Below are positions 34,559 through 45,144 of a stretch of DNA of 64,000 bases, piece by piece. Both the position numbers and the translations under genes were made by a program. This DNA comes from Euglena gracilis (Eukaryota; Euglenida; Euglenophyceae; Euglenales), in NCBI GenBank assembly GCA_039621445.1, contig CP154954.1, positions 12,456,716 to 12,520,715 on the forward strand, written 5' to 3'. How positions within the stretch are numbered: the stretch's first letter is position 1; each line of letters begins with the position of its first letter. The notes under the pieces are model-generated. The model saw only the letters and a program-made list of their open reading frames with translations. It made no database searches and was not told the origin of the DNA.

Positions 34559-35470
34559 CATTTCGGCCAAAAAAATGTCAATTTTCAAAATATCTCCAAA
34601 ATGAAGCCAAATCAAAGGAAATGTCCGGAGACCTAATTTGAAGCCCTTGGAACGCCCCATCCACCGGTATTTTGATTTCCCCGCAACTCCCCGCCCAGCC
34701 CGAGATACGGCCGTTTTCGGCGTAGATGGCCGTTTTGTACACTTTTCCCTCTGTTCGACTTAGCCGTTTTCGGGGGGTTGGGGGTCAAAAAATCGATGTT
34801 TTCAAAATTTCTCGAAAACGATGCAAAATCAAAGGAAATGTCCGGAGACCTAAATTGAAGCCCTTGGAACGCTCTATCTACTGGGATTTTGGTTTCCCCG
34901 CAACTCCCCGCCCAGCCCGAGATACGGGCGTTTTTTTGGCCAATTTGGGCCATTTTTGGCCATTTTGTACACTTTTTCCACTGTTCGACTTAGCCGTTTT
35001 CGGCCAAAAAACTCGAAAAAAATCGAAAAAAATTTTTTTGCCCGAAATGATGTTTTTTGGCCTCCCGGACCCAGAAAAACTGTTTTTGAGCCGAAAACGA
35101 GCGTTTTTCGACCCGCCAGCGCCCCGTTTTGGGCCGCCGACCCATTGACTTTGGGTCAAAATCGGGTCAAAAAAGTCGAAAAAAATCGAAAAATTTTTGT
35201 TTGCCCGAAATGATGTTTTTTGGCCTCCCGGACCCAGAAAAACTGTTTTTGAGCCGAAAACGAGCGTTTTTCGACCCGCCCGCGCCCCGTTTTGGGCCGC
35301 CGACCCGTTGACTTTGGGTCAAAACCGGGTCAAAAAAGTCGAAAAAAATCGAAAAAATTTTTGCTGCCCGAAACGATGTTTTTTGGCCTCCCGGACCCAG
35401 AAAAACTGTTTTTGAGCCGAAAACGAGCGTTTTTCGACCCACCGGCGCCCTGTTTCTGGCACAAAACCCA
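34559..35470. repeat. Tandem repeats, two unit types
   Basis: Two copies of a roughly 220-bp unit (about 34559-34780 and 34781-35005; shared aatcaaaggaaatgtccgga, ttccccgcaactccccgccc and ctgttcgacttagccgtttt) are followed by three copies of a roughly 165-bp unit (35013-35175, 35176-35340, 35341-35455; shared tgttttttggcctcccggac and gagccgaaaacgagcgtttt). Degraded inverse copies of the second unit occur at 28440-28600. Confidence 0.88.
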
Positions 35471-35700
35471 TGCATTTCCGGCAAAAGAGCTCCATGGAGT
35501 GGGCCGGTGTGTATGGAGGGGTTCAATGAAGGGGTGGGTGCGCGCTTATCAAGAGCTCAGCACTATTCAAAACCTGGTAAGGAGGGGTTTCAGGGTAGAA
35601 AGGGGATGTCCGCTTTGGACCGGAGGGTTTGGTGGTGTCTTGACCGCCCTCCCCCCTACCGTCAGGGGGTTGGACTGACGGGACCCCCCCCTAACTAAAG

Positions 35701-35747
35701 TGGAGTATGTGCCAGGCGGGGGCTTGGTGGCCGGCGTTGTAAACAAG
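35701..35747 (+). CDS. Short exon with consensus donor
   Basis: The GC3-richest frame encodes EYVPGGGLVAGVVNK and ends exactly at aag|GTAAGT, the best donor consensus in the window. It sits between hydrophobic exons of the same strand. The phase link to 34294 is not resolved; an AAAAGTGG/TAAAGTGG direct repeat marks the two intron ends. Confidence 0.45.
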
Positions 35748-36122
35748 GTAAGTCCCGCCAGGCTCCGGCCACCTCCACGCACACAGACAAAAGGGCCAGA
35801 GGCGAACAACAGCGCCAGGCCAGAAGAGGGGATAAAAGGCACCAAAAAACAGCCACAGTGCACACAGGGGGGGTCCGGGGAATGGTCTTTGCCCGATTCG
35901 CCTTTGCCTATTTTTTTTGGCTTTTTTGACAAATTTTGCACCAAACGTGCCCAAAATGGCATTTTGGCTGATTTCACCAACAACATCTTTCGGGCCAGCA
36001 CTGCCGGGCTGGGGGTCGGATTGTGCCACTGTTTAGGGTGCCCCCCCCCCCCCCCTCCGGGGGCCCCAGCACCCCCCCCCCCCACCTGGCCCCATATCAG
36101 ACCCTGCCACCGTCCCCAACAG

Positions 36123-39100
36123 CACCACCGCGCTGGACGTGTTGTTCGTGGCGTTCGCCCACTGCACCGCGCTGGCCGTCTTCAGCCCCCTTCTCTCTAT
36201 GGCGTGTGCCTGCCACTGGTGCCGCCGCTGCAGTATTCCACCGGGAGGGGTGCCGCATTTCCGGTTTTTGTTATCAATTTCAACTCAGAATCTCCATGTC
36301 TCCATGTCTTCAACTCGATGTCAAAGTCTCCTCGAAGCTGACAATTCCAGAAGATATACCCGTGTGAATGTGTAATGTCATGGACCCATAGACATTGCTA
36401 TTGCTGTGTGTCACACAACGTGTACCATTTTCATATACCATGACCCCCCAAACGCCCCCCCCCCCCCCCTAAGTGGCCCTCTGGGGTATGGCCGGACTCC
36501 GGCCGGAACATGGATCAATTTTTTCGTAAGTTAAAATGGTCAGACAACACCTCTGTTTTTTGAAAAATTTCCGAAATTTTTTTTGACCTGATGGAAAAAA
36601 AATGGTGTAGATCACGAATTTCACACAAAAATTCCCCCCAAAAATGGTGGGGGGTGATATCAAAATTTTGTTTTCCGACCCCCCCTTAAGTGACCCCGCC
36701 CCCTGAGTGGCCCCCCGGGGTCCTGGCCAGGACAACGGGGGGATCATGGTAATTCTATAATGCATAAACTTCAGTAATTATTGCAATATGATTATATTTT
36801 AATGTACACGTATGCTGTTGTATACACAATATATATACCTAATGTTTTGATATGCACATTTAAGGGGGTAAAGATTCAATCTGCCTTGTGTAAGAAAAAA
36901 AAAGCGAATCAACCAACCCACCAACGAATCAAATTTTTAACGAACCTTATTTGACCAACTTGCGAACGTTATTTGAAGGTTCTGATCACAAACATATGCA
37001 TCACAAATGAATGTACAAATATGTATTAATACATACTTTTATGTCAGCCGAGAGTTAAACAGTCATTTTCCCCCTTTCTTCAGGAATGCACGCTGCCTCC
37101 GTGTGTTCTTCCCACTTTGCCGGTCTTCGCCCACAGGTGACCACGCCCCCCTCGGTGCCAACACAAGACGCTGGCCCCACCGCCTCCCGGCTGTTCTCAT
37201 GGCTTGCCCACCTGCCGCCCTGTCTGCCTTCCCAATTCACTTCAGAGTTCCCCAGGCATCACATATGTCATTGTTTTCTGAGGGCTGGCAACCCCGATTT
37301 CAATTTCCACAGGGCCAAATTGGGGAAGCTATGGACCACGTGTTGCGTATCCAGTGGGTTCTGTGCTTCTTCCTTTTGGAGAATCGATTAAATGCCATAA
37401 CCTGATGTTGTCGCCAAAGTGTTGAGTTGATGACCCTGCGATGCTGTCACCTCCACGTGCATTTGGAACCCCTTCCGACACCGGCTGGCTTTTTCACGCT
37501 GGAGCAATCCTCTCAAAAGGTCAACGTTTTTCCTTTTAGCCCATTTCGACAAAAAAGTTCAGTATTTTGGAAAAAAACTGGCCCTTGGTGCCCGGCCAAA
37601 ATTTGGTTCGTTTCGGTGAAGCAACTTTTGGGGGTGGGGGACAGGTTTGAGGGGGCTTCGCCTTTCCACCACTGCTCGCGGAGAACTCTTCACCGCGGCA
37701 TGCCGGGGTGCCCGGGCGTCACTTGGGCGCACAGAGCGGCGCTGGCACAGCACGGAGGGGCTCAACGCGACGCGGGGCCCCGCCGCGGACTGCTACGCGC
37801 GGCTGGCGTGGCAAACCCTCCGCCTCCGGCGGTACTTCCCTAACGGCGGGCTGGACAAGTACCAATGCATTGACCCGTTGTGACTGGGCCTGGGATTTGT
37901 GATGATGACCATATTCTTTATGTACGTAGATATATACAATATGTATCTATATAGAATATGTGTATACATAGCATATGTATTATTTTATGTACATGTATAT
38001 GCAATATAATAATAAAATAATAACCTTATAGTATATATAATAATATAAGATAATATATGTATATGTATTATCATTATTATTATTATTATATTCCATATTC
38101 TATATTCTATTCTATAATATCTATATAGGTATTGGGTGCTTGAGGGCGGACGACTTCCCCGCCGCCGCAGCGGAGGAGCTGGCCCTGGGGCTGCCGGCGT
38201 GTGTGGCGCTGGCCAGCCCGTCCCCGTACCACCCGCAGTGGACCCCGCCCTTGACCTTCATGGACTTCGAGTCGCAGGACAACTCTCTGAGTGTGTGTCC
38301 TTTGTTTGGAAACCAGTAGCAGACTCATTGAATCGGAAGGTGTTGAAATGCACGCATTTTGCAACTGACAGTACCCCTAAATATAGGCCCGAAAGCAAGG
38401 TTTTCGAAGTTCTCCCGGAAAATGCCATTTTTATCACATTAAAACAAGGCAACATTCAAGACAAAGAATCGAAAAAAACGGCCATTTTGGAGCATTGCCA
38501 CAATCGTTGGGGGGGTGCCCCCCTCCTTGACTTGGGGGGGGGTCCGACCAACCACACCACCTCACCTCACCTCCTGCCTTTGGAGTTCGAATCAATCCTG
38601 GTGGTGTCTGCCCCCCCCCCCAAAGTAAAGTTTTTCCTTCTGGCTCTTGACGTCAAATTATTTTAGCTGAATTTATGCTTAAAAGGTGCCCAAAATGCAT
38701 GGCGGGGGGTCCGACCTACCCCCACCTGCTCTTTTCCCACTCTTGTTGAACCCTGTCCCACCACCCGGGGGGGGGGGTAGGATCAGGCCGACTGGGCATC
38801 ACGAAGCGCCGAAAAAGATTGGACCCAAGTTTGACCCACAAAAGGAGCCCGTTCCTCCGCGGGAGCACCCTGGGGGGTTGGTGGACGGGCATTAACCCTC
38901 CTGGTCTTTCAAGAAAGAAACTCTACCCAAAATTCCCAAAATTCTTCCTGAGGGAGAAATTTTCAGGTGCCAAAACAAATAACCCCCCCTAATAGAAGCA
39001 CAGGTGCGCTTATAGTGGACCGGCGCCTCCGGCAGCGGGGGGGGGGGTTCGGTCAGGGGGTGTCAGGGGGTCAGGTCAGTTGCATCAGAGTGCATACAAC

Positions 39101-39241
39101 CACTCCCCCCCTCGTCGGGGTTGTAGGAATTTGAGGACCAGTGGCATCAACCGTCGGCTGCACAGATTACAGCACGTTCTCCGCCGCCTCAACCTCCTTG
39201 GACGTCCTCAGCCTTGGGCAGCCCGTGACCACGCAGGAACG
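36123..39241 (+). CDS. Phase-consistent exon chain, Cys-containing lumenal protein
   Basis: Five exons join through four GT-AG introns in matching phases: 36123-36232 (ALDVLFVAFAHCTALAVF hydrophobic segment, then ACACHWCRRC), 37084-37136 (MHAASVCSSHFAGLRPQ), 37737-37876 (RRWHSTEGLNATRGPAADCY, LDKYQCIDP), 38145-38290 (ADDFPAAAAEELALGLPACV, YHPQWTPPLTFMDFESQDNS) and 39142-39241 (STVGCTDYSTFSAASTSLDV). GC3 is about 90% throughout. Repeated cysteines and NAT sequons suggest a secreted or lumenal region after a membrane helix. No known domain was recognised. It is probably part of the gene that starts at 28678. Confidence 0.68.
36438..36749. mobile_element. Family B TIR element, TA target site
   Basis: Left CCATGACCCCCC, right GGGGGGATCATGG, with TA at 36436-36437 and 36750-36751. 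Internal ccctaagtggccc and gagtggccccc repeats and a GGCCGGACTCCGGCC palindrome are present. Intronic. Confidence 0.75.
37920..38125. repeat. AT-rich low-complexity tract
   Basis: tatata/ataata-rich sequence inside the 37877-38144 intron. No other feature. Confidence 0.8.
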
Positions 39242-39957
39242 GTTTTCCCTGAAACGCCCCGATCATGCTGCTGCTCTCCGGGTCTCAGAATGGTTTTTGT
39301 CTCGGCCGTGGATGGTTTTTGTGTTTTGGGCTTTTGGGCCATACTGTGTGACCTCCGCACCCTCTCAAAGGGTTTCGATGTTGGATGGTGGGTTGCTGGA
39401 GCTGTGCTGAGCCTCTGGAGCTGCGCCAAGGGTTAGTCTGATTATATTGCTGGCCAGCTGAAACAATTTTGTTTTCTGTCAGCCTTTTTGTCAAGGAGCT
39501 TTGGTGCGTGGTTTCGTCAACGCCAATCGAGGTTCGTGAACCCCCTCCCGCAACCAGCCATTTCTGCCTGAGGGGTTCTGGATTGGAGACTGTTGTCTTG
39601 CAGTATTTCATCCTGCGATATGCTTTCTTTACAAAGAAAAATTAAACCGCAACGGAACTGCCAACACTCCTCTGACAGTTTCTTGGATTGATGAAAACAT
39701 TCTGCAGTTGTGAACGCCTGTGTGTACAATATCAACCATCCGGATGATTACTGCATGGGTTTTCATCTTCCTGTTTTCTTTTTCAAAAACCTGCAAAAAA
39801 TCGTTACGTTTCAAAGTGCGTATAATAATTTCGAAAAAAGCTGCAAAACCTATATGGGCTTTTCCCCCTTCGCAAACACATTCAGGCAACACGAGCCAGG
39901 GGAATTCTTCTTCGGGCAACATCCCGCCAATCAAAAAAAATTATCTGAAACGTCCCG

Positions 39958-40690
39958 CGTGGCCGGCAATTGCATGACGATGGCGACCACCAACTGGACC
40001 TGCGGACAGTCCAGCGGTCCCGTAGCTACTCTGACCAGGCTTTTTTTTTATTAAAGAAGCCACCACCCTGGGGGGGGGGCTGGGTGTAATGGACAGGCAG
40101 GGGGGTAGGGCACTTTCGACCCCCCCCCCCAGGGGGTCGGGCTTTGGGGTGGGTAATGCTGCAGCACACCGGTCATTTTCAAAGGAAATTGGCTGGGTCC
40201 GCAGGCACCGGGGTCCAGAACCGACCCCCGGGGGTGTGCCTGCTGTGGGCAGGCACCCCATACCGGGGGGGGGGGGATTTGGCCCTAGAGAAAATTTGCA
40301 CGGACAATTTTTGCGGAAGCAAATCCCGCGAAATATTTCCAGACATTTTTAAGGAATCCCGCGAAAATTTTGTCCATGTGTTCCCTTTCAAGTGCCCAAG
40401 GCTTCCCTTTTTTCTTCACAGAAAAAAGTCCCGCGAAATATTTCCGGACGTTTTTAAGGAATCCCGCGAAATTTGTCCGCGAAATTTGTCTGCGAAATTT
40501 GTCCGCGAAATTTGTCGCCGCAAAATTTCTCTGGCACGAAATCCCCCCCCTCCCCGGTAGCACAAGGCACACCTCCCCGGGGGGGGGGGGGGTTGTGTAA
40601 AAAGAAGTCAGACTCTGGCGCCACCGCCATCGCCGCCACCTCCTCTGCTGCCAAGTGGGCCGTGATGGGTGGCCAGCCTGGGTCTCAGCC
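39958..40690 (+). CDS. Coding segments split by a family A element
   Basis: Left of the element (to 40035) the GC3-rich frame reads LHDDGDHQLDLRTVQRSR, then SYSD. Right of it (from 40620) the frame reads ATAIAATSSAAKWAVMGG. Removing 40036-40611 plus one 8-bp TSD joins the two in frame. The outer borders are not defined: no AG acceptor is seen at the left, and the right end is somewhere after 40680. Function unknown. Confidence 0.5.
40036..40611. mobile_element. Family A TIR element, 576 bp
   Basis: It starts CAGGCTTTTTTTTTATTAAA; the right end in reverse complement is CTGACTTCTTTTTACAC. The TSD is ACTCTGAC (40028-40035) versus ACTCTGGC (40612-40619), 7 of 8. The interior carries tgcctgc/gcaggcac motifs as in 13288-13560, plus a tandem array of gtccgcgaaattt (about 40470-40520). 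Confidence 0.78.
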
Positions 40691-41350
40691 ACGACTGTCC
40701 TCGGTGGCCCCACCGCCTGCCGTTTTGTGGTCTGCTCTGCCCCGATGTGGCTATGCAGCGAAGTTGTTGGAAGTAACGGCGTTCAATATCGGCTGGCGGT
40801 CCGTGAGTCATTTCTTCATTTTTTTTGAATTTGATTTGCTCGTCACCATTTCGACAGTTATTATTTCCCCGCACTGATTTCAGGAGGCACTTTGCAGGGT
40901 TACCAATGACTTTCCAGGAACAGCCGTGGTGCCACATGGAGCCTCCAGAGGAGAAGGAGGTCCCCCAAATGGCAAGGCACATGCGCTCGATTCGGCCCCG
41001 GACTGCGCTGCACCCCACCTCTGTTGATGTCTCCCCGTTGACGTGCCCCCCAGGTTTGCTCGTGTGCCATAATTAATCGAAACCAAACCCAGGCTGCCCG
41101 CCGTGGTGGAAACAAAAGCCGGTAAAACGGAACTTGTCTCCGTGTGTTTTCTGTGTATTGAATGTGGTCTTTTGCACCTCTGACTGTGACGTTACCCAGC
41201 CGAGAAATACATGCTCCATTTCGAGCCGCATCAACACACTGCCCCTCGGTCCATTGAGAACCCCTGCACTGCCTCTCAGTTCTACCAGCCTGCCCCTTCC
41301 CCCTCAGGAACATACCAGTTCCTCCCCCCTACCCAGGCTTCTGCAACTCT

Positions 41351-41384
41351 TGAAACGCACCAGCTTCTGAGCTGGTGCGTTTCA
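41351..41384. other. Perfect 15-bp stem-loop with 4-nt loop
   Basis: TGAAACGCACCAGCT, loop TCTG, then AGCTGGTGCGTTTCA. The sequence around it is not coding by codon bias. Role unknown. Confidence 0.95.
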
Positions 41385-42003
41385 GAATGAACTGTTCTTT
41401 TTCTTTAAAAGTAGAAAATTTCTCAACATCAAGGTTCTGAAGTCACCTTGAGGGTTTTGATATTCTTTCAGGCTTTCTGAGCGCATATCAAGTTCCCTGA
41501 GTTCCTGCACGCCGGGGAGGTGTAAGAGGAAATGAATATTCTTTGCAATTTTGCAAATTGTTGCTCTCCTCTCCCGGTGTGAGGTGCCCTTCGATAAGCC
41601 CAGGGGGATTTTTTATGGTGCAATTAAGGTTTGTGAAATATTTGGGCCGGTGGAATATTATTTGGGGAGGGGTATATTTTCGATTATTATATTTTTAATA
41701 AACATGAGCAATATCAGGTTTTGGGTGTTTGAATGCGCCTTAAAGAATTACAAGAACCTATCAATGGGGGTTCCGCAAAATGTATTCCAGCCCCAATTTT
41801 TGGTGGCCACCTTCTTCTGCAGTGGTCGGTGGCCGGTGACCGTCATTGATGTTTTAAGCCTTCTGACAGAATCCCACCCATATTGAGTCCTGTTCCATCT
41901 TAGTAAAGCACGGGCGACATGTGAGGTCACCCCTTAATTCTAATGCCCCCCCCCCCCCATGGACAGGTGTGACCCCCTCTCGACCTTAGTTGCCCACCCA
42001 GAG

Positions 42004-42213
42004 GTTCGTGTGCGCCGCCCCTCGGCTGGGTCTGGCAGCATTTGCCTGTCAACACCACTGAATTCTGCCCTGACACAAATCCCGAGGCTCTCACCAGTTC
42101 ATGGCTGAGCGGTTCAGCTGAAAAGTCAGAAGCCTGCCCCGAACGGCGTCGTCCCCGACGACCTAATCTGTGCAGACTGCCTCCAAATGGGGCAGTACTG
42201 CCCGAGCAGGGCT
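42004..42213 (+). CDS. Cys-containing coding fragments, unknown borders
   Basis: GC3-rich pieces encode FVCAAPRLGLAAFACQ (about 42004-42050) and DDLICADCLQMGQYCPSR (42157-42210). The second resembles the C.xC...G.YCP pattern of GCC2/GCC3-type Cys-rich repeats. Phases and splice sites between them are not resolved. They precede a 4-bp tandem repeat palindrome. Confidence 0.4.
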
Positions 42214-42221
42214 ACCTCCTC

Positions 42222-42345
42222 CTTGTCAGTCAGTCAGTCAGTCAGTCAGTCAGTCAGTCAGTCAGTCAGTCAGTCAGTCAGTCAGTCAGTCAGTCAGTCA
42301 GTCAGACTGACTGACTGACTGACTGACTGACTGACTGACTGACTG
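42222..42345. repeat. Palindromic tetranucleotide array (CAGT)n then (ACTG)n
   Basis: About 20 TCAG units switch abruptly at about 42305 to about 10 ACTG units, its exact reverse complement, so the array forms a near-perfect hairpin of about 40 bp. Confidence 0.97.
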
Positions 42346-42717
42346 GGTGCTGACTGATCTTCTCTGGGAGGGGGAGAGGGGACTCGGGGGACCCACCATT
42401 TTGGGGGTGATCATTTTCGGGGCCCAAATTAATTCAGCGCTTGCCAGAATGGAGAACAACCCCCACATTGGGGTATCCGGCCCGACCCCCCCCCCCCCCA
42501 GGGGTGAGGGACACCCACCCACCTCCCCCCAGGATCACCAATCAGGGGGGACACATTGTTTTAAGTCTTAAGTTTTTAGAAATGCTCAACAGTATCAGGG
42601 AGGGAGGAGTCAGGGACACTGGGGTTGGGTGCTGGCCCCAGCCCCCGGGTGCTCAACAGAACCCCCGGGTCCGCCGCCTTCCGCCCTTCCGGTCCCCCGC
42701 CTGCCCTTCCGGCCCAG

Positions 42718-43381
42718 CCCTGTGCCTGGGGGACGGCCTCCTCCACTCCTGCCTGAAGCCCCGCACCGCCCGCTGGCTGGCCACCCCGGCGCCGGCCGGC
42801 GGGTACACCGACGAGGGCCAGTGCGCGTTCTACTGCCCCGACGCCGGCCAATACCGGCTGGGCTCGAGCTGCCCGGGCCTGGGTTGTAGGTCGGGGTGTG
42901 CGCTTTTGGCTGCGGTGTTTTTCCTCCGTCTCTGGTTTCTTCTTGGCGTTTCTTTCACTTGATTACTTGATACTTGATTACTTTATATTTCATACCTATT
43001 AACTGAGGAGGACATTTGCATTACATTCAAATCTACATTTAGTGCATTTGAGTACCTAATAGCACCTCTGTCCCAGGGTGCACCTACTTGAGTTGGGGAG
43101 GCCCACAGGATGGAGGGGAGGCTCGGATCCAAGGGGTTGCGGGGGAAACCACTGGGAAGGTCCAAACCCCCAGTTCTCATCGTTGTTGGCGATTTCATCA
43201 GGTGTTCCGGCGCTGTACCGCAATGCCTGTTTTTTTCACAGCCAATCCCGGCATTCTCCGCGAGCACCCGCGGTCCCTGCCGCCTCTGTGTGGTTATTTG
43301 TGTGCGTGGGTGGCGCTCTGCCCCCCCACCGAAGCCCGCCGGGGCCTCACGCTGCCCAGCGGCTGGTACTCTCCTGACGGG
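42718..43381 (+). CDS. Two Cys-rich exons, GCC2/GCC3-like
   Basis: Exon 42718-42882 encodes ALCLGDGLLHSCLKP, then YTDEGQCAFYCPDAGQYRLG and SSCPGL. Exon 43242-43381 follows a textbook acceptor (tgtttttttcacag) in the matching phase 1 and encodes NPGILREHPRSLPPLCGY, then LTLPSGWYSPDG. The spacing C...YCPDAGQY...SSCPG and LPSGWYSPDG resembles GCC2/GCC3 Cys-rich extracellular repeats, though divergently. GC3 is about 90%. Probably part of the same large extracellular protein. Confidence 0.6.
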
Positions 43382-43479
43382 GTCGTGGCGCTGCCCTGTG
43401 CCGTGCCTGCGGGCGTTGTTGTACCTCCGCTTGCGTCCCCACGTCCAGGGTGGTGGTGCTGCCTGGTGGCGATTTCTCC

Positions 43480-43640
43480 AAATTATTTATATAATATAAT
43501 ATGTATTTTCACAATATATGTTATATATTATAATATGTATCGTATATTATAAATCTTGTATATTACATATATTTTTTATGTAATATTCATATACAATGTT
43601 TTATATATAACGTATAAAGTATTTTTTTCTGTCACAAATA
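43480..43640. repeat. AT-rich tract
   Basis: tatataata/tatgtaat-rich sequence downstream of exon 43242-43381. No other signal. Confidence 0.8.
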
Positions 43641-44301
43641 TGCAGCCCATTTTCCCCTGCTTCAGCAAATCAAAATTGCTTGTTCTTGAGGCAAACAATT
43701 CGCTCCAGGGAAGCTCTTTGTAACCTTCCAACCAGAGGCCGAAAGGGCTTCACTGCCGGGGGGGGGGGGGCAACCACCATCCTTCTTCAAGCAGGCCTGA
43801 TTTTTCCAGCCACTGAGCTGGAACCCCCTTCAGTCGTTAAGCAACGCCCTGCATCCAACCCTCCACAGTGCACCACAATTGTAATAATAATGATAATAAT
43901 TGTGCAATTGCTGTATAATAATTGGAATACCAATTGTACAGTTGCTCCTCGAGTCTGCCATTGCCGTTGGAGTTTGCAGAACCGCCAACTCAAGCTGAGC
44001 GAGTGGCCACCCCCGGCTTCCCCGGCCAGGCCGTGTTTTTTTTCTTTTCACTGTGGCCCACCGCCGGGTCGTGCCACTGCGACCCTGCCCGCAGCGTTTT
44101 GTGGAATTCTCGGGGCTGGCCCAGGGCCGCACGCCGACCTCCTGCCCCCTCCACTCCGTGGCGTGGACGGCGTCCAGGCCGCTTCCCGACAACAGCTTTC
44201 GAAGCCTCCCGACCCCCCCCCCCGGTCGGCCCGGGCTGAGGTTGGAGGAGAGGTGGCACTTCCGGCAGGTGAGGACTGTCCAACTTAAGTGAGCGGGTCA
44301 C

Positions 44302-44602
44302 CAGGCTTGTGCTTAGTCGGTTGCCTACCCCACGGGGGGTGCTAGGGGCAGGCACCCGATCTGACCTCCCCCGGGGGGGGGGTAGGGTTTTGGGGGGTGC
44401 CTGCCATAGCAGGCACCCCCTCCGATCCTGGCGCCGGGGCCCGGAAAAGGCCATTTTCAATAAAAATTTTCTGGGTCCCTCTTAGTTGCACTAAGTCTTC
44501 TTGTCTGTTGTCCCCTCCGGACCCCTATCCCCCCTGGGGGTGCCTGCTAGGGCCAGGCACCCTATAGCACCCCCACCCCCCCGGTCGGTAAGCACAAGCA
44601 TG
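44302..44602. mobile_element. Family A TIR element, 301 bp
   Basis: The TIRs are CAGGCTTGTGCTTA and, at the right in reverse complement, CATGCTTGTGCTTA. A perfect 8-bp TSD CGGGTCAC lies at 44294-44301 and 44603-44610. Three gcaggcacc blocks and a tcctggcgccgggg block are inside. Intronic or intergenic. Confidence 0.9.
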
Positions 44603-44838
44603 CGGGTCACTCCAAACCCGTTTAGCCCTCTCCAGGCTGTCAAGCCCGAGAAACGGTCTGGTCATCAGTTTTGGCCAATGTGTGAAAAGTTGTCATATAG
44701 GTGTCAATATTGATGTGGGCTTATATCTATTATATTACATGTATTATTATCATAAAAATACATTGTCTGCTGATTTAGGTCCCCAGCATGGCCGGCCTTC
44801 AAGTCACAGTTTCTTTTGGGGGATAGGTGTTCGTTCAG

Positions 44839-44990
44839 ATGGCCAAAACGACACCGGGGCACAGTTGCATAATGCCGCGACGCCACAGGAGAGCGGCCTG
44901 GCTTTATGGCAGGCGGCGGCCGTCAACCCCCACCCGCTGCTGCTCTGCGGTGTGCAGCGCGTGACACAGCCCGGCTCGCCGGAGCATTCC
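44839..44990 (+). CDS. Exon of the large secreted protein, unknown domain
   Basis: GC3-rich frame with NDTGAQLHNAATPQESGL, ALWQAAAVNPHPLLLCGVQR and VTQPGSPEHS, ending cattcc|GTAGAT. The start may be after tcag at 44838 or cacag at 44864. An NDT sequon is present. No family recognised. Confidence 0.5.
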
Positions 44991-45144
44991 GTAGATTTAT
45001 GCCAACCGACGGGGTGTCGATGTCGACGTCATTGTCATGAACTTCCCCACCTGCCTGCCACCAACGTGCCACAACCCCCGGCCATACCAGGCGATGCCCG
45101 AGACCTGATTGTGTCTGAGAACTGGACATTGGACATTGCCTGAG

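Noticed and set aside
34985-35455. Tandem 165-bp repeats as a CRISPR-like array
   Set aside because: Repeats are long, directly contiguous, without spacers, and lie in a eukaryotic intron-like context.
37873-38144. Intron with ATGCATTG/AGGTATTG flanks as a TSD-bounded insertion
   Set aside because: No TIR, and a canonical GT-AG junction (IDP|ADDF) gives a good frame.
41134-41370. Ser/Leu/Pro-rich open frame
   Set aside because: Low GC3 and no splice signals; looks like chance.
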